Below the pieces are notes generated by a model. That model searched no databases. It worked only from the letters and a program-made list of their open reading frames with translations, and had not been told where the DNA came from. A stretch of 64,000 nucleotides of DNA from the NCBI GenBank assembly GCA_018398815.1, contig CM031616.1, positions 73,499,445-73,563,444 of the forward strand, written 5' to 3'. This stretch comes from Conus ventricosus (Eukaryota > Mollusca > Gastropoda > Neogastropoda > Conidae). This document shows, one piece after another, positions 13,501 through 28,200 of this stretch (position 1 is the first letter of the stretch; each line of letters opens with the position of its first letter). Both the position numbers and the translations under genes were made by a program.

Positions 13501-16500
13501 AGACAATGATTAGTTGATGCAGCTGCAGGAGTGGTGGTCCCCCTTCCTGATGACATGATTGTTTAGTTGTGGAGCTGCAGGAGTGGGTGGTCCTTCCTGA
13601 TGACATTGATTTTTTTAGTTGTGGAGCCTGGAGGAGTGGGGGTCCTTCCTGATGACAATTTATTTTTTAGTTGTGGAGCCTGCAGGAGTGGGGGTCCTTC
13701 TTCTGATGACAATGATTGTTTAGTTGTGGAGCATGCAGGAGTGGGGTCCTTCCTGATGACAATGATGTTTAGTTGTGGAGCCTGCAGGAGTGGGGGTCTC
13801 CTTCCTGATGACAATGATTGTTTAGTTGTGGAGCCTGCAGGAGTGGGGTCCTTCCCGATGACAGATTGTTTAGTTGTGGAGCCCGCAGGAGTGGGGTCCT
13901 TCCTGATGACATTTGGGTTTTTTAGTTGTGGACCGCAGGAGTGGGGTCCTTCCTGATGACAATGATTGTTTAGTTGTGGAGCTCAGGAGTGGGGGTCCCC
14001 CCTTTCCCGATGACAATGATGTTTAGTTGTTTGGGGCCTGCAGGAGTGGGGTCCTTCCTGATGACAATGATTGGTTTAATTGTGGAGCCTGCAGGAGTGG
14101 GGGTCCTTCTTCCCGATGACAATGTTGTTTAGTTGTGGAGCCTGCAGGAGTGGGGTCCTTCTGATGACAATGATTGTTTAGTTGGGAGCCTGCAGGGGGT
14201 GGGGGTCTCCTTCCTGATGACAATGATTGTTTAGTTGTGGAGCCTGCAGGAGTGGGGCCTTCCTGATGACAATGATTGTTTAGTTGTGGAGCTGCAGGAG
14301 TGGGGTCCTTCCTGATGACAATGATTGTTTAGTTGTGGAGCCTGCCCGGGGTGGGGGTCCTTCCCGATGACAATGATTGTTTGTGGTGGACCTGCAGGAG
14401 TGGGGTCCCCTTCCTGATGACAATGATTGTTTAGTTGTGGAGCCTGCAGGAGTGGGGTCCTTCCGATGACAATGATTGTTTGTGGTGGAGCCTGCAGGAG
14501 TGGGGGTCCCCCTTCCTGATGACAATGATTGTTTAGTTGTGAGCCTGCAGGATGGGGTCCTTCCTGATGACAATGATTGTTTTGTGGGGGAGCCTGCAGG
14601 AGTGGGGGTCCCCCTTTCCTGATGGACAATGATTTTTTAGTTGTGGAGCCTGCAGGAGTGGGGGTCCTTCCCGATGACAATGATTGTTTTGTTTATGGAG
14701 CCTGCAGGAGTGGGGGTTTCCCCCCCCCTGATGACAATGATTGTTTAGTGTGGAGCCTGCAGGAGTGGGGTCCTTCCTGATGACAATGATTGTTTAGTTG
14801 TGGGAGCCTGCAGGAGTGGGGGTCCCTTTCCTGATGACAAGTGATTGTTTAGTTGTGGAGCCTGCGGAGTGGGGGTCCTTCTTGATGACAATGATTGTTT
14901 AGTTGTGGAGCTCAGGAGTGGGGGCTTCCGATGACAATGATTGTTTATGTGGAGCCTGCAGGAAATGGGGGTCCTCTTCCTGATGACAATGATTGTTTAG
15001 TTGTTGGAGCCTGCAGGGTGTGGGGTCCCCTTCCTGATGACAATGATTAGTTTGATGGGCAGCCTGCAGGAGGGTGGTCCCCTTCCTGATGACAATGATT
15101 GTTTAGTTGTGGAGCCTGCAGGGTGGTGTCCCTTTCCCGATGACATTGATTGTTTAGTTGTGGAGCCTGCAGGAGTGGGGGTCCTTCCTGATGACAATGA
15201 TTGTTTAGTTGTGGAGCCTGCAGGAGTGGGGGTCCTTCTTCCTGATGACAATGATTTTTATAGTTGTGGAGCCTGCAGGAGTGGGGGCCTTCTGATGACA
15301 ATGATTGTTTAGTTGTGGAGCCGGGAGGGGGTGGGGGGCTCCTTCCCGATGACAATGATTTTTTTAGTTGTGGAGCCTGCAGGAGTGGGTCCTCTGATGC
15401 AAGATTGTTTGTTGTGGGCTGCAGGGTGGGGGCCTTCCTGATGACATGTGTTTATTGTGGTGTCTGCAGAGTGGGGGGTCCCCTCGTGAGGGTGCTGCCA
15501 TCTCGGTCCAGTGACGGTCCCCATGAACTTGGCCCAAAAGGGGGTGACCTTGACGCGGACCTTCCCAAGGACAGAGATGCAGAGGGAAATTGAAACTGCG
15601 TCGTCATGAGAGCAGGGCTTTAACGAGCCCCGAATTGATACTTCTTTTATGGTGATTGATGAGGAGGAGGATGAAGATGATGCTATGGGCTCCATTCTGG
15701 TCTGAGACGCATGACAGGACTGTACTCTACACTTACTTTCATAATGTATCCTGCCGTCAACCCGGCCCAAGAGATAAGACACCCGCAGTGTTGGTCAGAA
15801 ATTTGAGCAACACTCTATGAGGTGCATCCATTTAGTAAATTAATTCAATTCTGCAGTCCCAGTCTTCCTAATTGATTTTGTAGCAAACTCAGCCATGGAT
15901 AGAAACTGGTTGAGGCAGAAAAATCCTGCAAATAAATGACTAATGCAAATGAAAGCCACAACCTCCCAGACAGGAGGCTGTGATCTCTGTGCCACTACAA
16001 CTTGTATACTTAAGTTTTTGTATGTGTTAGTTTACAGAAGAGACGCTTGCTTGCACACTCACAGCCATGTACACTTAATGCAAATGCAATTACTGACACA
16101 TACACAAATATGCAAGAATACATATGGACATGTGTGCACGGACGCATGACAATAGCTCTAGTTATCACTGATTAAAAAAATGAGAACAAATATAATCCTT
16201 TTCCAGTACATTAACTCCCGGTAAGATATTGCAACAGTCTAACACTAAAACAGTTTATGAATTCCATTTTGCAGGACAGTTTATTATCTGAAAAATAAAA
16301 ATTGATTCACTAGACCCTGAAAAGTCGCTCTTTTCAAGTAAAAATTGAAGGTTTAGTACACATTATCTGATGTCTTTGTCAAGACAGATTATGCCACTGG
16401 TTTATAATGTTTCAATTGTGGATCATGGCATGACTTTGTATGCAGAAATGGGAGGGTGTTCATTAGGAGCATCATTTGCGGAAGGTTCGGTAGTGTCACT

Positions 16501-19082
16501 CAGGGGAGACAATTATGTGTGCAGGGAGTGCAGAAGTGCTGTGAGGCGCTGAGGGAGAGGATGAAGCCGGTCAAGGAGAGGCTGGGCGGTGCTCCCTCCT
16601 GGCAGAAGCTGGTCGCTGAGTGCTACAGCCAGGGCATCGACCTGTGTGCCCGATTCTAGTGAGTGGTCCCTCTGATGGTACCTCTGTGTCAGATTCTAGT
16701 GGGTGGTCTGTCTGATGGTACCTCTGTGTCAGATGGTAGTGAGTGGTCTGTCTGATGGTACCTCTGTGTCAGATTCTAGTGAGTGGTCTGTCTGATGGTA
16801 CCTCTGTGTCAGATGGTAGTGAGTGGTCCGTCTGATGGTACCTCTGTGTCAGATTCTAGTGAGTGGTCTGTCTGATGGTACCTCTGTGTCAGATGGTAGT
16901 GAGTGGTCCGTCTGATGGTACCTCTGTGTCAGATTCTAGTGAGTGGTCTGTCTGATGGTACCTCTGTGTCAGATGGTAGTGAGTGGTCCGTCTGATGGTA
17001 CCTCTGTGTCAGATGGTAGTGAGTGGTCTGTCTGATGGTACCTCTGTGTCAGATGGTAGTGAGTGGTCCGTCGGATGGTACCTCTGTGTCAGATGGTAAT
17101 GAGTGGTCCGTCTGATGGTACCTCTGTGTCAGATGGTAGTGAGTGGTCCGTCTGATGGTACCTCTGTGTCAGATTGTAATGAGTGGTCCGTCTGATGGTA
17201 CCTCTGTGTCAGATGGTAGTGAGTGGTCCGTCTGATGGTACCTCTGTGTCAGATTCTAGTAAGTGGTCTGTCTGATGATACCTCTATGTCAGATTCTAGT
17301 GAGTGGTCCATCTGATGGTACCTGTGTGTCAGATGGTAGTGAGTGGTCCGTCTGATGATTCTGTGTCCAATTATAGCGAGTGTCACATCTTACAATGTCT
17401 GTCTTCTTCTTTCTGGTGAGGGTCACTGACGCTGTCTGTGTCTGATTGTAGTGAATGTGCTTTCTAATAGTGTGTGTGCCTGTTTCTGGAGAGTGTCCAT
17501 TCTGTTGATGACTTTTCACTCAGGTCTAGTGAGATTCCATAATGCTGTTCCTAGACAGGTTGAACCTCTGACAGTTCCTGCCCGTGTGGCAGTTAGGCTG
17601 TGGGACTTTGTCCTTATTCCTCTTCAGCAAGCTGTCAGCAGTCAACATTGCTGTGGGACTTTGTCCTTATTCCTCTTCAGCAAGCTAACGGTCAATAGTA
17701 AACATGGCAGTGGGACTTTGTCTTTATTACTCTTCAGCAAGATAATAGTCAATAGTAAACATGGCTGTGGGACTTTGTCTTTATTACTCTTCAGCAAGAT
17801 AATAGTCAATAGTAAACATGGCTGTGGGACTTTGTCTTTATTACTCTTCAGCAAGATAATGGTCAATAGTAAACATGGCTGTGGGACTTTGTCTTTATTA
17901 CTCTTCAGCAAGCTAACGGTCAACAGTGAGCATGGCTGTGGGACTTTGTCCTGTTTGACCTGCAACAAGCTAACAGTCCACAGTAAACAGCATAGACTTA
18001 CCTGACTTAAAACTGGAGTGACTGTTTTGTTCTCTAATTTTCAGCCAATGACGATGTGTTTCTTTTGAAAACATCCGAAAATGTCATCGTATGATCAGAA
18101 GTATATTACGTATAGCAAAAACATTTCTTGCATCCAGTATCACTGAATCCATGTTCATGTAATGTGAACTTAGGTTCAGAGCGTACATCAGCGTAGCCTT
18201 AGTCATCGATTTTCAGGTGAGCACATCACATCTGTGTGTGTGCTCCAGCATGATTATTGTATGTGGTAATCAGTCCGACATACTTTTGTGAATGACTGCC
18301 TGTTAGTATATGTACTTTTGTCATGCATGTCAAATCCTTCTTGTGTGTTGAATAATCATGTGCTTATTTTCTCATCGGAAGTGTATTGTTTTATCAGCTG
18401 TGATAGAAATTTGTGAAACTTAACATAGTGAATTTGTTCACCAGTTGTCACAAATTTTGCTCACTGTTATCTCATTGTTGGGATATTCCCTCACCTTTAT
18501 CCCATCCCATGAGTGACTTGAAACATGCACGTGCTGCAGTGTTTGAACAAAAAGAAAATTTTGTTGTGCCTTTGTTCTGTCATGCTGACAGGTGTATGCT
18601 GACATCCACATGGATTACAGGTCTTGAAATCTTGGTATGAAAAGGATTTTAGCCTGAGTGAGAACATGCTGTCTTTGTGTGACAGCACCAACCCTCAAGA
18701 CAAGTACGACTGCCATTACAATGTGTATGGAGCCACGGTGGCTGAAGCAGAACTGGACGTGTTGACTGGGCAGTCCCAGCTGAACCGTGTCGACATGCTG
18801 TACGACTGTGGAGAGAGGTAGGGTGACAACGACCTGGTTCTGGCAGAGTGGTTCTCTTCAGTTACAAATTTTGAGCATGTTCTCTGTGTTTCTCTCCTTC
18901 CTGTCTCTGTCTCTCCCCCTCCCACAACATTTCTTTATCTTTGTCTGTATTTCTGTCAAAGGCACACAGTCTTTATCTATGATTGACCTTTTAAAAAAAA
19001 TTGTTTACTGTAGATACGTTTATATTCATTTCTGTATGCTTTATGCTTCACCACATTCTTTTTTCCCTCCGTAACACTCACC

Positions 19083-19148
<66 letters not shown>

Positions 19149-19224
19149 GCGCAGTCGCAAGTGCGCACACTTCACACACACATGCACACACACACACACT
19201 CACATGCTCACACACACACACACA

Positions 19225-19282
<58 letters not shown>

Positions 19283-22200
19283 TTACTCACACTCAGACAC
19301 ATGCACACCAAAAACAAAAAAAAAGAAAAAGATGAAACGCTCTGATTAGTTGCCTTACAGAGTTGGATCAGACATACTTCATTTACTTCATGCCTTTTAT
19401 TGTTGCCTCATGGCAGCAGGTCTTAGTGGTGCCATGACAGCCTTCTGTCTTTGATTGTGTGCAACACGGTAGAGGTATTGTTAGCAGTCCAGTTCCTTCT
19501 CTTGTCCACTGTGGCATTGAAAGGTTTCAGTGTACAAGACTGAGATTCTGATCACAACACGTAAAGCGGAGAGTGCAGCTTGTGTTTGTGTGTGTGTGTG
19601 AGTACAGACACTTGTGCAGACACATACACTCAGGTGTGAATTAAGTCAGCATGTTGTTTATTTCATTTATTATCAATTTAAATTTACACAGTCACTTGCT
19701 TGTCTTTCATTCACTTGACAACAACATTTCGTCCTCATCAACAAGAAAACAAGCAGGTCAAAGGTCAAAGAAGGTGATGTGATTCACTGATCTACATCGC
19801 TGACGGCTGTCTTGCTTTCAGTCTGAACCCGATGATAGACGTGGGGCAGGTGGAGGGGGCTTCCTCATGGGCCTGGGCTACCACCTGACGGAAAAGGTCA
19901 AGTTGGATCCCAAGACGGGAGTCAACCTCACCGATGGGACATGGGTAGGTCATATGGAGAACGTCTGCATGATATTATGTCATAAAGATCAGTCAACACG
20001 GAATTTAATGAAAAAAGAAAAGAAAAGAGAAAAGTACAGCGGGATACAAACATCCAATGTTGTGCGCTACAGGAACGCAAACCTCCATGTATAGTGTGTA
20101 TACTGCAGGAGTGCATTCCTCCATGTATAGTGTGTATACTGCAGGAGTACATTCCTCCATGTATAGTGTGTATACTGCAGGAGTGCATTCCTCCATGTAT
20201 AGTGTGTATACTGCAGGAGTGCATTCCTCCATGTATAGTGTGTATACTGCAGGAGTACCTTCCTCCATGTATAGTGTGTATACTGCAGGAGTGCATTCCT
20301 CCATGTATAGTGTGTATACTGCAGGAGTGCATTCCTCCATGTATAGTGTGTATACTGCAGGAGTGCATTCCTCCATGTATAGTGTGTATACTGCAGGAGT
20401 ACCTTCCTCCATGTATAGTGTGTATACAGCAGGAGTTACCTTCCTCCATGTATAGTGTGTATACTGCAGGAGTACCTCCCTCCATGTATAGTGTGTATAC
20501 TGCAGGAGTTACCTTCCTCCATGTATAGTGTGTATACTGCAGGAGTTCCTTCCTCCATGTATAGTGTGTATACTGCAGGAGTACCTTCATCCATGTATAG
20601 TGTGTATACTGCAGGAGTACCTTCCTCCATGTATAGTGTGTATACTGCAGGAGTGCCTTCGTCCATGTATAGTGCGTATACTGCAGGAGTACCTTCCTCC
20701 ATGTATAGTGTGTGTACTGCAGGAGTACCTTCCTCCATGTATAGTGTGTATACTGCAAGAGTACCTTCCTCCATGTATAGTGTGTATACTGCAGGAGTAC
20801 ATTCCTCCATGTATAGTGTGTATACTGCAGGAGTGCACTCCTCCATGTATAGTGTGTATACTGCAGGAGTTACATTCCTCCATGTATAGTGTGTATACTG
20901 CAGGAGTACCTTCCTCCATGTATAGTGTGTATACTGCAGGAGTACCTTCCTCCATGTATAGTGTGTATACTGCAGGAGTACCTTCCATGTATAGTGTGTA
21001 TACTGCAGGAGTGCATTCCTCCATGTATAGTGTGTATACTGCAGGAGTACCTTCCTCCATGTATAGTGTGTATACTGCAGGAGTTACCTTCGTCCATGTA
21101 TAGTGTGTATACTGCAGTAGTGCATTCCTCCATGTATAGTGTGTATACTGCAGGAGTGCATTCCTCCATGTATAGTGTGTATACTGCAGGAGTGCATTCC
21201 TCCATGTATAGTGTATAAACTGCAGGAGTACCTTCCTCCATGTATAGTGTGTATACTGCAGGCGTACCTTCGTCCATGTATAGTGTGTATACTGCAGGAG
21301 TGCCTTCCTCCATGTATAGTGTGTATACTGCATGAGTACCTTCCTCCATGTATAGTGTGTACACTGCAGGAGTACCTTCCTCCATGTATAGTGTGTATAC
21401 TGCAGGAGTACCTTCCTCCATGTATAGTGTGTATACTGCAGGAGTTACATTCCTCCATGTATAGTGTGTATACTGCAGGAGTACCTTCCTCCATGTATAG
21501 TGTGTATACTGCAGGAGTTACGTTCCTCCATGTATAGTGTGTATACTGCAGGAGTACCTTCCTCCATGTGTAGTGTGTATACTGCAGGAGTGCATTCCTC
21601 CATGTATAGTGTGTATACTGCAGGAGTGCATTCCTCCATGTATAGTGTGTATACTGCAGGAGTACCTTCGTCCATGTATAGTGTGTATACTGCAGAAATT
21701 GCCTTCCTCCATGTATAGTGTGTATACTGCAGGAGTACATTCCTCCATGTATAGTGTGTATACTGCAGGAGTACCTTCGTCCATGTATAGTGTGTATACT
21801 GCAGGAGTTACATTCCTCCATGTATAGTGTGTATACTGCAGGAGTACCTTCCTCCATGTATAGTGTGTATACTGCAGGAGTACCTTCGTCCATGTATAGT
21901 GTGTATACTGCAGGAGTACCTTCCTCCATGTATAGTGTGTATACTGCAGGAGTACCTTCGTCCATGTATAGTGTGTATACTGCAGGAGTTACCTTCCTCC
22001 ATGTATAGTGTGTATACTGCAGGAGTACCTTCCTGCATGTATAGTGTGTATACTGCAGGAGTACCTTCCTCCATGTATAGTGTGTATACTGCAGGAGTGC
22101 ATTCCTCCATGTATAGTGTGTATACTGCAGGAGTGCATTCTTCCATGTATAGTGTGTATATTGCAGGAGTACCTTCGTCCATGTATAGTGTGTATACTGC

Positions 22201-25200
22201 AGGAGTTACATTCCTCCATGTATAGTGTGTATACTGCAGGAGTACCTTCCTCCATGTATAGTGTGTATACTGCAGGAGTTACATTCCTCCATGTATAGTG
22301 TGTATACTGCAGGAGTGCATTCCTACATGTATAGTGTGTATGCTGCAGGAGTGCATTCCTCCATGTATAGTGTGTATACTGCAGGAGTGCATTCCTCCAT
22401 GTATAGTGTGTATACTGCAGGAGTACATTCCTCCATGTATAGTGTGTATACTGCAGGAGTGCATTCCTCCATGTATAGTTTGTATACTGCAGGAGTACCT
22501 TCCTCCATGTATAGTGTGTATACTGCAGGAGTACCTTCCTCCATGTATAGGGTGTATACTGCAGGAGTGCATTCCTCCATGTATAGTGTGTATACTGCAG
22601 GAGTACCTTCCTCCATGTATAGTGTGTATACTGCAGGAGTACCTTCCTCCATGTATAGTGTGTATACTGCAGGAGTGCATTCCTCCATGTATAGTGTGTA
22701 GACTGCAGGAGTGCCTTCCATGTATAGTGTGTATACTGTAGGAGTGCATTCCTCCATGTGTAGTGTGTAGACTGCAGGAGTACCTTCCTCCATGTATAGT
22801 GTGTATGCTGTGGGAGTACCTTCCTCCATGTATAGTGTGTATACTGCAGGAGTACCTTCCTCCATGTAAAGTGTGTATACTGCAGGAGTACAAATGTCCA
22901 TGTCTAGCATGTATGTTGCATGGTTGTAAATGTTCATGAGTATTGAGTATACTGCAAGAATGTGTCCATATATATTGTGTATACTGCAAGAAAGCAAATG
23001 TCCAGGTATCGTGTCTGTACTACAAAAACACAGTCATCCATGAATAGTGTGTAATCTGTAGGAATACAGATGTGTACAATACTGAGACTGCAGAAAAACA
23101 AATTGGTATAATGTGTAGACTATATGGATGCAAAGTTGTATAATGAATAAACTGCAGGAATATCAGCCTGTGTAATGAATTTACACTACAGAAGCACACT
23201 ACTGTATAACATGTAGACTGCAGAAATACAAATCTGTGTAATGAATAAATTATAGGAATTCATACCAGTGTAATGTGTAGACTGAATATAAATCTGTATA
23301 GTGAATTGGTTGCATGAATACAAGGCTGTATTATGTGTAGATAGCAAGAACATAAACCATGAATAGTGTATATACTGCAGAAATATGAACTTCCATACAT
23401 AGTGTGTATACTGCCAAAGTATATCCTCCATGTATATTTGTACAGCAGAAATATGAACCTCAGTGTGTAGAGTGCATACTGCAGGAATACAGACCTCAAT
23501 GTGTAGTGTGTATACTGCAGGAATACAGACCTCAATGTGTAGTGTGTATACTGCAGGAATACAGACCTCCATGTGTAGTGTGTATACTGCAGGAATACAG
23601 ACCTCGATGTGTAGTGTGTATACTGCTGAAATACAGACCTCAATGTGTAGTGTGTATACTGCAGGAAATACAGACCTCAATGTGCAGTGTGTATACTGCA
23701 GGAACACAGACCTCCATGTGTAGTGTGTATACTGCAGGAATACAGACCTCAATGTGTAGTGTGTATACTGCTGGAATACAGACCTTAATGTGTAGTGTGT
23801 ATACTGCTGGAATACAAGCCTCAATGTGTAGTGTGTATACTGCTGGAATACAGACCTCCATATATAGTGTGTATACTGCAGGAATACAGACCTCAATGTG
23901 TAGTGTGTATACTGCTGGAATACAGACCTCCATGTGTAGTGTGTATACTGCTGGAATACAGACCTCCATGTGTAGTGTGTATACTGCAGGAATACAGACC
24001 TCCATTTGTAGTGTGTATACTGCAGGAATACAGACCTCCATGTGTAGTGTGTGTACTGCAGGAATAAAGGCCTCCATGTGTAGTGTGTATACTGTGGGAA
24101 TACAGGCCTCCATGTGTAGTGTGTATACTGTGGGAATACAGACCTCCATGTGTAGTGTGTATACTGTGGGAATACAGACCTCCATGTGTAGTGTGTATAC
24201 TGCAGGAATACAGGCCTCCATGTGTAGTGTGTATACTGCAGGAATACAGACCTCCATGTGTCGTGTGTATACTGTGGGAATACAGACCTCCATGTGTAGT
24301 GTGTATACTGCAGGAATACAGACCTCCATGTGTAGTGTGTATACTGTGGGAATACAGACCTCCATGTGTAGTGTGTATACTGTGGGAATACAGACCTCCA
24401 TGTGTAGTGTGTATACTGCAGGAATACAGACCTCCATGTGTAGTGTGTATACTGCAGGAATACAGACCTCCATGTGTAGTGTGTATACTGCAGGAATACA
24501 GACCTCCATGTGTAGTGTGTATACTGTAGGAATACAGACCTCCATGTGTAGTGTGTATTCTGGTGGAATACAGACCTCCATGTGTAGTGTGTATACTGCT
24601 GGAATACAGACCTCCATGTGTAGTGTGTATACTGCTGGAATACAGACCTCCATGTGTAGTGTGTATACTGCTGGAATACAGACCTCCATGTGTAGTGTGT
24701 ATACTGCTGGAATACAGACCTCCATGTGTAGTGTGTATACTGCAGGAATACAGACCTCAATGTGTAGTGTGTATACTGCAGGAATACAGACCTCCAGGTG
24801 TAGTGTGTATACTGCAGGAATACAGACCTCCAGGTGTAGTGTGTATACTGCTGGAATACAGGCCTCCATATGTAGTGTGTATACTGTGGGAATACAGACC
24901 TCCATGTGTAGTGTGTATACTGTGGGAATACAGACCTCCATGTGTAGTGTGTATACTGCAGGAATACAGACCTCCATGTGTAGTGTGTATACTGCAGGAA
25001 TACAGACCTCCATGTGTAGTGTGTATACTGCAGGAATACAGACCTCCATGTGTAGTGTGTATACTGCAGGAATACAGACCTCCATGTGTAGTGTGTATAC
25101 TGCAGGAATACAGACCTCCATGTGTAGTGTGTATACTGTGGGAATACAGACCTCCATGTGTAGTGTGTATACTGTGGGAATACAGACCTCCATGTGTAGT

Positions 25201-28200
25201 GTGTATACTGCAGGCATACAGACCTCCATGTGTAGTGTGTATACTGTGGGAATACAGACCTCCATGTGTAGTGTGTATACTGTGGGAATACAGGCCTCCA
25301 TGTGTAGTGTGTATACTGCAGGAATACAGACCTCCATGTATAGTGTGTATACTGCAGGAATACAGACCTCCATGTGTAGTGTGTATACTGCAGGAATACA
25401 GACCTCCATGTGTAGTGTGTATACTGCAGGAATACAGACCTCCATGTGTAGTGTGTATACTGTAGGAATACAGACCTCCATGTGTAGTGTGTATTCTGCT
25501 GGAATACAGACCTCCGTGTGTAGTGTGTATACTGCAGGAATACAGACCTCCATGTGTAGTGTGTATACTGCTGGAATACAGACCTCCATGTGTAGTGTGT
25601 ATACTGCTGGAATACAGACCTCCATGTGTAGTGTGTATACTGCAGGAATACAGACCTCCATGTGTAGTGTGTATACTGCAGGAATACAGACCTCCATGTG
25701 TAGTGTGTATACTGCAGGAATACAGACCTCCATGTGTAGTGTGTATACTGCTGGAATACAGACCTCCATGTGTAGTGTGTATACTGCTGGAATACAGGCC
25801 TCCATGTGTAGTGTGTATACTGCTGGAATACAGACCTCCATGTGTAGTGTGTATACTGCTGGAATACAGACCTCCATGTATAGTGTGTATACTGCAGGAA
25901 TACAGACCTCCATGTGTAGTGTGTATACTGTGGGAATACAGGCCTCCATGTGTAGTGTGTATACTGCAGGAATACAGACCTCCATGTGTAGTGTGTATAC
26001 TGTGGGAATACAGGCCTGCATGTGTAGTGTGTATACTGTGGGAATACAGGCCTCCATGTGTAGTGTGTATACTGTGGGAATACAGGCCTCCATGTGTAGT
26101 GTGTATACTGTGGGAATACAGGCCTCCATGTGTAGTGTGTATACTGTGGGAATACAGGCCTCCATGTGTAGTGTGTATACTGCAGGAATACAGACCTCCA
26201 TGTGTAGTGTGTATACTGCAGGAATACAGACCTCCATGTGGTGTGTATACTGCAGGAATACAGACCTCCATGTATAGTGTGTATACTGCAGGAATACAGA
26301 CCTCCATGTGTAGTGTGTATACTGCAGGAATACAGACCTCCATGTGTAGTGTGTATACTGCAGGAATACAGGCCTCCATGTGTAGTGTGTATACTGTGGG
26401 AATACCACCCTCCACATACAGTGTGTATAGTGTGGGAATATAGATCTCCATGTGTAGAATGCATACTGCAGGAATACAGATCTCCATGTGTAGAATGCAT
26501 ACTGCAGGAATACAGATCTCCATGTGTAGAATTCATACTGCAGGAATACAGATCTCCATGTGTAGAATTCATACTGCAGGAATACAGATCTCCATGTGTA
26601 GAATGCATACTGCAGGAATACAGATCTCCATGTGTAGAATTCATACTGCAGGAATACAGATCTCCATGTGTAGAATGCATACTGCAGGAATACAGATCTC
26701 CATGTGTAGAATGCATACTGCAGGAATACAGATCTCCATGTGTAGAATTCATACTGCAGGAATACAGATCTCCATGTGTAGAATGCATACTGCAGGAATA
26801 CAGATCTCCATGTGTAGAATTCATACGGCAGGAATACAGATCTCCATGTGTAGAATTCATACTGCAGGAATACAGATCTCCATGTGTAGAATGCATACTG
26901 CAGGAATACAGATCTCCATGTGTAGAATTCATACTTCAGGAATACAGATCTCCATGTGTAGAATTCATACTGCAGGAATACAGATCTCCATGTGTAGAAT
27001 GCCTACTGCAGCAATACAGATCCCCATGTGTAGAATGCCCACTGCAGGAATGGAATTATCTCAGGTATTCATATTACAGACAAACTCCTTTACTGCAGGA
27101 TTCCAAATCCCTGTAATTTGTGCAGAGCAGGAAGCAAACCTCCATGTCTGTTGTGTGCAATGTACAAACCTCCATGTCTGTTGTGTGCAATGTACAAACC
27201 TTGTGTGCAATGCAAGAGTACAAACCTCCATGTCTGTTGTGTGCAATGTACAAACCACCATGTCTGTTGTGTGCAATGCAGGAGTACAAACCTCCATGTC
27301 TGTTGTGTGCAATGTACAAACCTCCATGTCTGTTGTGTGCAATGCAGGAGTACAAACCTCCATGTCTGTTGTGTGCAATGTACAAACCTCCATGTGTGTT
27401 GTGTGCAATGTACAAACCTCCATGTCTGTAGTGTGCAATGCAGGAGTACAAACCTCCATGTGTGTTGTGTGCAATGTACAAACCTCGATGTCTGTAGTGT
27501 GCAATGCAGGAGTACAAACCTCCATGTCTGTTGTGTGCAATGTACAAACCTCTATGTCTGTTGTGTGCAATGCAAGAGTACAAACCTCCATGTCTGTTGT
27601 GTGCAATGCAGGAGTACAAACCTCCATGTCTTGTGTGCAATGCAGGAGTACAAACCTCCATGTGTGTTGTGTGCAATGTACAAACCTCCATGTCTGTTAT
27701 GTGCAATGCAGGAGTACAAACCTCCATGTCTGTTGTGTGCAATGTACAAACCTCCATGTCTGTTGTGTGCAATACAGGAGTACAAACCTCCATGTCTGTT
27801 GTGTGCAATGCAGGAGTACAAACCTCCATGTCTGTTGTGTGCAATGCAGGAGTACAAACCTCCATGTCTGTTGTGTGCAATGCAGGAGTACAAACCTCCC
27901 ATGCCCAAAGATCTGCCTGTGGATTTCCGCGTGTCCCTGCTGAAGAACGCCCCCAATCCTTTGGGTGTCCTGCGATCTAAAGGCAGGTTGCCTTCAGATG
28001 TGGAAATGGCGTGGATGTGGAATGGATGGAAACGACATGGATGTGGAATGGTTGAAATGGCATGGATGTGGTATGGGTTGAAATGGCATGGATGTGAAAT
28101 GGATGGATGTGGAATGGATGGAAATGGCATGGATGTGGAATGGATGGAAGTGGCATGGATGTGATGTGGATGGATGTGATATGGATGGAAATGGCATGGA

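Noticed and set aside
15309..15782. - strand exon in the stretch right of the 51 bp array
   Set aside because: The frame is open but has no recognisable motif or convincing splice sites, and it continues into the repeat.
23186..26932. Very long open frames (up to about 1250 codons on -, 957 on +) in the 36 bp array
   Set aside because: The 36 bp period is 12 codons without stops, so several frames on both strands stay open at once. Composition is purely the repeat.
20085..27899. CRISPR-like regular repeats
   Set aside because: Units are directly contiguous with no variable spacers, and the surrounding genes are spliced eukaryotic genes.
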